A stretch of DNA of 6,162 nt from an uncultured Verrucomicrobiales bacterium (GCA_937916135.1 CALFTQ010000169.1:1-6162), one strand, 5' to 3'. Counted from the stretch's first letter, positions 1 to 4,556 are shown. Numbers and translations: made by a program. The notes: generated from the letters alone by a model not told the origin.

Positions 1-66
1 AACTACCCGCCGCCCCTACTTTTGGCCCATGAATTATCATTCAACTATCAGGAAATGTCAAATAAT
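1..66. repeat. Composite A-B-C repeat, copy 1 (alpha type)
   Basis: This is the first of five copies of the composite repeat. It begins with the C-rich A block (ACTACCCGCCGCCCCTAC), followed by one degenerate B core (TTTTGGCCCAT, key G at 25) and the C motif (ATCAGG at 47-52, then AAATGTCAAATAA). The distance from the B-core G to the C motif is 22 bp, as in all other copies. This is the most diverged copy: GTTAAAT reads GTCAAAT, and a substitution creates the ATG at 55 that may start the next gene. The repeat may continue to the left of the window. Confidence 0.75.
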
Positions 67-684
67 CCCTCGCTTGTTCACAGACATAACCATATTCGTC
101 TTGTAAATCCAACCGGAAACACTTACACTCCCCACATGCAAATCATCAACGACTTTCTCGCATCCCGAAACTGGAGCACCATCATCGACGGCATCATTCA
201 GTGGGGAACCATTGCCACTCTCTCCACACTCTGTATCATCTTCCGCCGCAACATCGCGACCACACTCAGAGCCATCAGAAACAAACTTCGCCGCGCCCTC
301 AACAGAATCCGCCGTCTTAACCCTGGGCAAATGCTTCCAGCACACACCCTCGCCACCCATCGCCTTCGCCGTCGGCTTCAGCAAATTGAAAAACAACTTG
401 CCACCCTTCAGGGCAAGGCAACCCAGCAAGATACAGAACTTGAAAAATCCCTCAACACCCTGCTTCAATGGGCTGCACACCGCCAACGCTTCACAGAACA
501 CGAACTCATGAGCAGCATGCCCTGGCAGACAGCGTACACAAACTTCATATTTGGGCTTGCCCTTGAACGCAACCTCATCGACGCCGCTGGAATTCCCATC
601 TCCGGACTACCCACCCGGTACTACATCACCACCGGCGGCTGCGAATGCATCTTCCGCGCAGGCCTCCTGCGCCCCGGAAACTGA
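55..684 (+). CDS. Hypothetical membrane-anchored protein with coiled coil and possible C-terminal winged helix
   Basis: I do not recognise this 209-aa protein. Residues about 43-63 form one hydrophobic segment (GIIQWGTIATLSTLCIIF), followed by a strongly basic stretch (64-90, many Arg/Lys). Residues about 103-140 are Gln/Leu/Glu-rich with heptad-like spacing, suggesting a coiled coil. Residues about 144-200 (RFTEHELM, then TRYYITTGGCECIF) have the helix-helix-hairpin look of a winged helix-turn-helix, but this is pattern reading only. The ATG at 55 lies inside the flanking repeat motif, with AGGA only one base upstream, which is poor for initiation. The in-frame ATG at 136 is an alternative and would keep the membrane segment. 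It sits where cargo is expected between repeat copies 1 and 2. Its + strand is rich in A and C, unlike the core genes. I am fairly sure it is coding but not of its role. Confidence 0.62.
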   Translation: MSNNPSLVHRHNHIRLVNPTGNTYTPHMQIINDFLASRNWSTIIDGIIQWGTIATLSTLCIIFRRNIATTLRAIRNKLRRALNRIRRLNPGQMLPAHTLATHRLRRRLQQIEKQLATLQGKATQQDTELEKSLNTLLQWAAHRQRFTEHELMSSMPWQTAYTNFIFGLALERNLIDAAGIPISGLPTRYYITTGGCECIFRAGLLRPGN

Positions 685-814
685 CCCCAGCGCCGGACAC
701 TGCGCCACCGGCAACCGCAGAGGAAAACAACCTTCTGCTGGCAATCCACCGATAGCAAATCGGCGTAGCATTAGCCACGCCATTCACTTTCGCTCTAAGC
801 AAACACCCGCACTA
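685..814. repeat. Degenerate hairpin block after the hypothetical gene
   Basis: This gene-free stretch holds two short inverted repeats: GCCGG (692-696) with CCGGC (708-712), and CCGAT (749-753) with ATCGG (759-763) around the loop AGCAA. The words ACCGGCAACCG and AGCAAATCGG resemble the D/E hairpin blocks after 1730, so this is probably a decayed version of the same block, between cargo and the next A-B-C repeat. The first hairpin lies just past the stop codon but has no T-tract, so I do not call it a terminator. Confidence 0.45.
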
Positions 815-911
815 AACAACCCACCACCTATACTTATTGCCCATTTTTATATTACCCTCTCCCTCCTATTGCCTATCCTTTTCTCTTCAATAATCAGGAA
901 AAGTTAAATAA
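815..911. repeat. Composite A-B-C repeat, copy 2 (beta type)
   Basis: The A block (ACAACCCACCACC) is followed by two B cores with key G at 839 and 871, exactly 32 bp apart, and then by the C motif starting at 893 (ATCAGGAAAAGTTAAATAA). The sequence before C is the beta form, TTCTCTTCAATA, shared with copy 4. The base composition of the + strand flips from C-rich to G-rich just after the end of C. Confidence 0.85.
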
Positions 912-1047
912 TAGACCTGTGCGGGTGGTGGTCGTGATGTAATGTTCTTGTATGTTTGCATGATTTTATGTTCCTTGGCTTTACTGCAAGGGGTGGTTGT
1001 GATAGACTGGCTGAGGTAATTCCCGACAGGGGGTGCTTTTTTAATTC
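912..1047 (+). promoter_or_regulatory. Leader region of the rhuM-like gene, no clear promoter
   Basis: This stretch between the C motif and the rhuM start is G/T-rich on the + strand. It contains a small hairpin, CCTTG (973-977) with CAAGG (987-991). A G-run (about 1029-1034) precedes the ATG by more than 10 bases and is not a convincing ribosome binding site. I could not find a -35/-10 pair with good spacing. It presumably carries the promoter of the gene, possibly brought in with it. Confidence 0.3.
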
Positions 1048-1661
1048 ATGGCTTACGATAAACAGGATTCTTTTTTGCTGATGTACACCACACCGGATGG
1101 TGTGACTAAGGTTGACGTTACCTTTGAGGAGGATACGGTCTGGCTGACGCAGGACCAGATGTCGGAGCTGTTTCAGAAAGCAAAGTCGACGATTAACGAG
1201 CATATCAAGAATATATATGCTGATGGTGAGCTTGTTGAATCTTCGACGATGAGAAAATTCGGAAATTCCGAATTTTCTACTAAGCCGTTGAACTTCTATA
1301 ATCTGGATATGGTGATTTCCGTGGGATATCGCGTTCGTTCACAGCGTGGTGTGCAATTCCGCTTGTGGGCGGCCGGTATCATCAAGGAGTACATGCGGAA
1401 GGGGGTTGCCATGGATGATGCCCGGTTGAAGGAGCTGGGCGGTGGCGGTTATTTCAAGGAGCTGCTGGCTCGTATACGGGATATCCGCGCGTCGGAGAAA
1501 GTGTTTTACCGGCAGGTGCTGGAGATTTATGCCACGAGCAGGCCATGCAAAAGGCAACGGAGGAATACAAGAAGTACAAAGCCCGGACGCTCAGTAACGT
1601 GGAGCAGGATTACCTGCTTTGCATGAAAGATTTGCAGAAGAAGGGCAGGGAATTGAAATAA
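1048..1661 (+). pseudogene. rhuM: RhuM-family protein gene with an internal, frame-shifting deletion
   Basis: The N-terminal 163 codons are a good RhuM/virulence-protein family match from memory: YTTPDG at 13-18, VWLTQDQMSELF at 31-42, a helix-turn-helix-like STINEHIKNIY, FYNLDMVISVGYRVRSQRG at 83-101, and KVFYRQVLEIYAT at 151-163. After 1539 this frame turns into Arg-rich nonsense ending at 1626. A second frame, from CAC at 1533 to TAA at 1659-1661, reads HEQAMQKATEEYKKY followed by VEQDYLLCMKDLQKK, the usual C-terminal tail of the family. So the head and tail are both present, but the middle (roughly 120 residues of a normal ~330) is gone and the join is out of frame. RhuM proteins are found in islands and near phage or defence genes; their biochemical role is not established. 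The gene sits between repeat copies 2 and 3 as cargo. There is no good ribosome binding site. Confidence 0.85.
1252..1278. repeat. Perfect 27-bp palindrome within the rhuM-like gene
   Basis: AGAAAATTCGGAA (1252-1264) is the exact reverse complement of TTCCGAATTTTCT (1266-1278), with a single central A at 1265. It encodes the KFGNSEFST stretch of the RhuM reading frame. Thirteen-base perfect arms are unlikely by chance at one site, but coding constraint on this peptide may be part of the reason. Confidence 0.9.
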
Positions 1662-1730
1662 GCCATACGTGCACCCGGAGCGGGATTCGTTCGTGATTGT
1701 GCCGACATCCCGGGACCGCCGACCGCCCAC

Positions 1731-1826
1731 CAGACTAGCCCTAGGTAACCGTCTGACCACCCCTCACCGAACGAGCGCTCAGCAAACGTTCGCCCCTGCG
1801 GACGAGCCCCTAAGGCAATCGTCCGC
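1731..1826. repeat. Hairpin block with three related inverted repeats
   Basis: Three hairpins of the same design follow each other after the rhuM remnant. The first is CAGAC (1731-1735) with GTCTG (1751-1755). The second is CGAACG (1768-1773) with CGTTCG (1787-1792). The third is GCGGACGA (1798-1805) with TCGTCCGC (1819-1826), which encloses GCC..GGC around the short loop; this copy has one extra C in the loop region. The stem sequences differ, yet each is self-complementary. The same second and third hairpins recur in the units at 2078-2135 and 2496-2552. Bases 1662-1730 hold no feature that I can name. Confidence 0.8.
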
Positions 1827-1872
1827 CTGCGAGCACAGCGACGCTGCTTTTTAACACTCTCAGTAGTAAATA

Positions 1873-1949
1873 CTTTGCTCACAAAAATAAGGAATCACTC
1901 TTCCTATTGCTCATGAATTTTTATTCAACTATCAGGAAAAGTTAAATAA
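1873..1949. repeat. Composite repeat, copy 3 (alpha type, A block lost)
   Basis: Two B cores (TTTGCTCAC with G at 1877 and TATTGCTCAT with G at 1909) are exactly 32 bp apart, and the C motif follows 22 bp later (ATCAGGAAAAGTTAAATAA, 1931-1949). The bases before C (ATTCAACT) give the alpha form. No A block is recognisable upstream. No gene follows; a further ATTGCTCCC core (G at 1969) and the D hairpin come next. Confidence 0.85.
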
Positions 1950-2190
1950 TAGTCTTACCGCATCCATTGCTCCCAGCCCGCCCCCCACTACCGGACGAGC
2001 CGTCAAGCAACCGTCCGCCAGCGAGCGCAGCGATGCCTCACTACAGCGGACGAGCTCCATGCTCCGGCCCCCCTTGCCGAACGAGCGCTCAGCCAACCTT
2101 CGCTCCTGCGGACGAGCCCTAAGGTAATCGTCCGCCAGCGAACAAAGCAATGCTATCCGACTACGCTGCGCTCAGATACTCCCGCATAAT
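1950..2190. repeat. D/E hairpin block, unit I (empty slot)
   Basis: The D hairpin is CGGACG (1992-1997) with CGTCCG (2012-2017). It is followed by GCCAGCGAGCGCAGCGATGCC, which recurs in the other units with small changes. A shortened second GGACGAGC site lies at 2048-2055. The E hairpins are CGAACG with CCTTCG (2078-2102, one mismatch) and GCGGACGA with TCGTCCGC (2108-2135), the latter enclosing GCC..GGT. Positions 2136-2190 repeat at 2553-2609. No credible gene is present: frames across the block are broken between copies by indels. Confidence 0.8.
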
Positions 2191-2349
2191 AAACTACCCA
2201 CCACCCCAACTTATTGCCCATCAAAATATTCCCCGCCTCCACCTATTGCCCAAAAAATACTCTCTCTCTTCTTATTGCCCATTAAAACGAGCCCAGCTCC
2301 CTCCTATTGCCCGCCTTTTTCTCTTCAATAATCAGGAAAAGTTAAATAA
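2191..2349. repeat. Composite A-B-C repeat, copy 4 (beta type)
   Basis: A full-length copy: the A block (CTACCCACCACCCCAAC) is followed by four B cores with key G at 2216, 2248, 2277 and 2309 (steps 32, 29, 32) and by the C motif at 2331-2349. The sequence before C is the beta form, as in copy 2. On the - strand each B unit starts RTGGGCAATARG and continues purine-rich, ending in a T-run. Confidence 0.9.
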
Positions 2350-2609
2350 ATGCGCCTTGTCACGCCCATTGCCCCCAGCCCGGCCCCCCCGCTACCGGAC
2401 GAGCCGTCAAGCAACCGTTCGCCATCGGGCGCAGAGATGCCTCACTACAGCGGACGAGCCCCCAGCCCCCAGGCAACCGCCCGGCTACCCTCACCGAACG
2501 AGAGCTCAGCAAACGTTCACTCCTGCGGACGAGCCCTAAGGCAATCGTCCGCCAGCGAGCGAAGCAATGCTACCCGACTACGCTGCGCTCAGATACTCCC
2601 TCATAATAT
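2350..2609. repeat. D/E hairpin block, unit II (empty slot)
   Basis: This is the best preserved hairpin block. D is GGACG (2397-2401) with CGTTC (2416-2420), which pairs with one G-T wobble. A second GGACGAGCC site at 2452-2460 faces GGCAACCGCCC. The E hairpins are GAACG (2496-2500) with CGTTC (2514-2518), and GCGGACGA (2525-2532) with TCGTCCGC (2545-2552). The last one continues inward as GCC-CTAA-GGC with a two-base AA bulge, giving 11 paired bases. GAGCG (2557-2561) can also pair with CGCTC (2586-2590). An ATG immediately after the C motif (2350) opens a Pro/Ser-rich frame that I regard as spurious. Confidence 0.82.
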
Positions 2610-2769
2610 ACTACCCACCACCCCAACTTATTGCCCACAAAAATACGCCCTCACTCTTCTTATTGCTCATTAAAACATCTCCCGTCTTCTCCTATTGCCC
2701 ACGAAAAAGCGGCCCTTTTCTTCCTTTTGCTCATGAATCTTTGTTCAACTATCAGGAAAAGTTAAATAA
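2610..2769. repeat. Composite A-B-C repeat, copy 5 (alpha type)
   Basis: This is the most regular copy: four B cores with key G at 2633, 2665, 2697 and 2729, all exactly 32 bp apart, then the C motif at 2751-2769, again 22 bp after the last G. The A block forms the outermost 32-bp unit. The bases before C (GTTCAACT) match the alpha form. The copy lies 420 bp downstream of copy 4, which itself lies 400 bp downstream of copy 3. Confidence 0.92.
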
Positions 2770-2917
2770 ATGCGCCTTATCACGCCCATTACCCCCAGCC
2801 CGGCCACCCCGCTACCGGACGAGCCGTCAAGCAACCGTCCACCAGCGAGCGTAGCGACGCTGCTTTATTCTGCGCTCGCTCTACCCAGATGCCCATCTAC
2901 CCGGAGACGGCCCCATA
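2770..2917. repeat. D hairpin block, unit III (truncated, E part lost)
   Basis: The first 90 bases closely match unit II, including the D hairpin GGACG (2817-2821) with CGTCC (2836-2840). The E hairpins are missing. Instead, AGCGAGCG (2844-2851) pairs with CGCTCGCT (2873-2880), an 8-bp perfect inverted repeat specific to this copy. The rest, 2881-2917, shows nothing I can name. Confidence 0.75.
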
Positions 2918-2982
2918 AAACTACCCACCACCCCAACTTATTACCCATCAAGATATCGCACTTGTTCTCCCCTTGCTCCGCT
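2918..2982. repeat. Composite repeat, copy 6 (A-B only, C lost), end of the array
   Basis: The A block is almost identical to those of copies 4 and 5, and two B cores follow in phase (TTATTACCCAT at position 2943, CCTTGCTCC with G at 2975, 32 bp apart). The C motif expected at 2997 is absent; unrelated G-rich sequence begins there. This marks the boundary between the accessory array and the core region. Confidence 0.75.
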
Positions 2983-3019
2983 TTTTTCATTTCCGGGGAT
3001 TGGGTGAATCGAATTTCCT

Positions 3020-3055
3020 GGTGGCTGGGGTGGGGCAGGGGACTAATATTTAGTC
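3020..3055. promoter_or_regulatory. G-rich run followed by a 15-bp palindrome
   Basis: Three runs of four G (GGGGTGGGGCAGGGG) preceded by GGTGG could fold as a G-quadruplex on the + strand. The palindrome GACTAATATTTAGTC (3041-3055, 6-bp arms around TAT) follows directly, then seven A. The A-tract lies on the wrong side for a terminator of a leftward transcript. It may be a protein-binding site upstream of the malic enzyme promoter; no regulator can be named. Confidence 0.4.
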
Positions 3056-3078
3056 AAAAAAAGGAGGAATTTGAAAAT

Positions 3079-3111
3079 ATGCGCTTGCCAGCGGGGGATT
3101 TATGGCTATAA
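3079..3111 (+). CDS. Possible 10-codon leader ORF
   Basis: ATG at 3079 opens a frame reading MRLPAGDLWL and stops at TAA (3109-3111). It is preceded by AAGGAGG (3061-3067), the only perfect Shine-Dalgarno sequence in the window, about 11 bases upstream. It would need a promoter upstream of 3060 that I cannot identify, and it overlaps the -35/-10 promoter of the malic enzyme gene. It may be a chance ORF, or the ribosome site may be a relic of an older gene start. Confidence 0.2.
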   Translation: MRLPAGDLWL

Positions 3112-3112
3112 T
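3085..3112 (+). promoter_or_regulatory. Sigma70-type promoter of the malic enzyme gene
   Basis: TTGCCA (3085-3090) and a perfect TATAAT (3107-3112) are separated by 16 bp. Transcription would begin near 3118-3120, leaving a leader of only about 18 bases before the ATG at 3137. It is the clearest promoter in the window. It lies downstream of the repeat array, so the array is not needed for basal expression of this gene. Confidence 0.7.
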
Positions 3113-3114
3113 AG

Positions 3115-3136
3115 ACGCTCACTCACAAATGAGCGT
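3115..3136 (+). promoter_or_regulatory. 22-bp inverted repeat at the transcription start and start codon
   Basis: ACGCTCA (3115-3121) is the exact reverse complement of TGAGCGT (3130-3136), with eight bases between. It starts three bases after the -10 box and abuts the ATG. As DNA it is placed like a repressor operator; as RNA only part of the left arm may be transcribed. No Shine-Dalgarno sequence is visible between it and the ATG. Confidence 0.5.
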
Positions 3137-4450
3137 ATGAGTAATAACTTAGCTGAAAGAGCTCTGCAATACCACGAGCAGCCGCGCCCCGGCAAATTGG
3201 AAGTGCTGCCGTGCAAGTCCTGTTTCACCATCGATGACCTGACCCTCGCCTACTCTCCGGGTGTGGCGGTGCCCTGCATGGAAATCGCGAACGATACTTC
3301 CGTGACCAGCCGCTACACGAACCGCGGCAACCTGGTGGGCGTCATCAGCAACGGCACGGCTGTGCTGGGGCTGGGCAACATCGGTGCTCACGCTTCCAAG
3401 CCGGTGATGGAGGGCAAAGGCCTTCTCTTTAAGATTTATGCCGATGTGGACGTCTTCGATATCGAGCTGGATATCAAGAAGCCCGAAACTCTGATTGAGG
3501 TTATCAAGACGATGGAACCCACCTTCGGCGCTATCAATCTGGAGGATATCAAGGCGCCGGAATGCTTCGTGGTGGAGCAGCGTCTGCGCGAGGAAATGAA
3601 CATCCCCGTGTTCCACGATGACCAGCACGGCACGGCGGTTATCTCCGGCGCGGCTCTGCTGAATGCTGCGCATCTCACGGGCCGCATGCTGCAGGATATG
3701 CGCTGCGTGGTCTGCGGTGCCGGTGCTGCCGGTATTGCCTGTGCCAAGTTCTACATGGCCCTGGGTATCCGCCGCGAAAATATCTTCATGTTCGATTCCA
3801 AGGGTCTCATTCACACCGGCCGCCTGGACCTGCACCCCACCAAGGCTATGTTTGCCCAGAGCGAGGACTGCACGCTGGAGGTCGCCCTGCAGGGGGCGGA
3901 TATCTTCCTCGGGCTGTCCAAGAAGGGGCTTCTGAAGCCTGAGATGGTGAAGAGCATGGCGCCGAATCCCATCATCTTCGCCTGCGCTAATCCCGACCCG
4001 GAAATCACCTACGATGAGGCGAAGGCTGCCCGCCCGGACTGCATCATGGGTTCCGGCCGCAGCGACTGGCCCAACCAGGTGAACAACGTGAGCTGCTTCC
4101 CGTACATGTTCCGCGCGGCCCTTGATATGGAGGCCACCAGCATCAGCGAGGCCATGAAGATTGCCGCTGCCCGCGCCCTGGCCGATCTGGCCCGTCAGCC
4201 TGTGCCCGCCGAGGTGGTAGCTGCCAATGGCGGTGTGCCGCTGGAGTTCGGTCGCGATTATGTGATTCCGAAGCCCTTCGACCCGCGCATGATTGAGTAC
4301 CTCTGCCCGGCCATTGCCGAGGCCGCCGTGCTTTCCGGTGTGGCTCGCCGCCCGCTCCCGGAGCGCGAGGCTTACACCGCCGAGCTGAAGGCCCGCGTGG
4401 CAAAGGTGCATGAGCGCACTCACGCCCTTGTGGATAGCTACAAGGCCTGA
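3137..4450 (+). CDS. maeB: Malic enzyme (oxidative malate decarboxylase), short MaeB-like form
   Basis: Converts malate to pyruvate and CO2 while reducing NAD(P)+, in the cytosol. The 437-aa product has the full malic enzyme fold. The N-terminal part has AYSPGVA (38-44, catalytic Tyr39), GNLVGVISNGTAVLGLGNIG (64-83), MEGKG (91-95, catalytic Lys94), NLEDIKAPECF (134-144) and FHDDQHGT (159-166), with the metal-binding acids in the last two. The NAD(P) domain has GAGAAG (194-199), then ANPDPEI (284-290) and GRSDWPNQVNNV (307-318). It ends where MaeB of enterobacteria would continue into a phosphotransacetylase-like domain, so it is the short type. Cofactor preference cannot be read safely. The ATG at 3137 is chosen because MSNNLAERALQYHEQPRPGK aligns with the usual N-terminus; an upstream in-frame TTG at 3071 would start before the promoter. 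It is a single-gene unit with its own promoter and terminator. Confidence 0.96.
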   Translation: MSNNLAERALQYHEQPRPGKLEVLPCKSCFTIDDLTLAYSPGVAVPCMEIANDTSVTSRYTNRGNLVGVISNGTAVLGLGNIGAHASKPVMEGKGLLFKIYADVDVFDIELDIKKPETLIEVIKTMEPTFGAINLEDIKAPECFVVEQRLREEMNIPVFHDDQHGTAVISGAALLNAAHLTGRMLQDMRCVVCGAGAAGIACAKFYMALGIRRENIFMFDSKGLIHTGRLDLHPTKAMFAQSEDCTLEVALQGADIFLGLSKKGLLKPEMVKSMAPNPIIFACANPDPEITYDEAKAARPDCIMGSGRSDWPNQVNNVSCFPYMFRAALDMEATSISEAMKIAAARALADLARQPVPAEVVAANGGVPLEFGRDYVIPKPFDPRMIEYLCPAIAEAAVLSGVARRPLPEREAYTAELKARVAKVHERTHALVDSYKA

Positions 4451-4495
4451 GCCGCCATCTGCAACCGTCTCATTTGCCGGTATTTGATTCATTCA

Positions 4496-4534
4496 GGAGC
4501 GTAGGGGGGGGATACCACCCTGCGCTCCATTTTT
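4496..4534 (+). terminator. Intrinsic terminator of the malic enzyme gene
   Basis: GGAGCGTAGGG (4496-4506) pairs with CCCTGCGCTCC (4518-4528) through 11 pairs, one of them a G-T wobble. The loop is about 11 bases and is followed by ATTTTT. It begins 45 bases after the malic enzyme stop codon. Confidence 0.85.
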
Positions 4535-4556
4535 CTGGCTTTGATTGTGAGTGCAG

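Noticed and set aside
58..501. 147-codon - strand frame opposite the hypothetical gene
   Set aside because: It is shorter than the + strand ORF, has no coherent domain pattern, and lies in a region whose + strand frame has plausible membrane and coiled-coil segments. It cannot be fully excluded because the + strand gene is itself unrecognised.
2191..2769. CRISPR array
   Set aside because: The 32-bp units share only about 10-12 bases, the intervening bases are related purine/pyrimidine-biased sequence rather than unique spacers, and the arrays have at most four units with no cas genes.
893..2769. Canonical integron attC sites
   Set aside because: GTTRRRY and RYYYAAC matches occur, but only 11 bases apart and not in all copies; attC sites are at least about 57 bp with paired inner boxes. 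No integron integrase is present. Kept only as a looser recombination-site hypothesis.
3041..3061. Intrinsic terminator formed by the palindrome and A-tract
   Set aside because: The stem is only 6 bp and AT-rich. For the leftward strand the T-run would come before the hairpin, and for the rightward strand there is an A-run instead of a T-run.
2150..3111. Long Pro/Ser-rich reading frames over the repeat units (for example those opening with ATG at 2350 and 2770, reading MRLVTP and MRLITP)
   Set aside because: They start at the same repeat position but diverge through indels, run through B arrays whose 32-bp period is not a multiple of three, have low-complexity composition and lack ribosome sites. 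They are by-products of C-rich repeats.
3149..4492. 447-codon open frame on the - strand opposite malic enzyme
   Set aside because: It is antisense to a well-conserved enzyme, is rich in His/Gly/Ala as expected from the complement of GC-rich codons, and has no recognisable motif.
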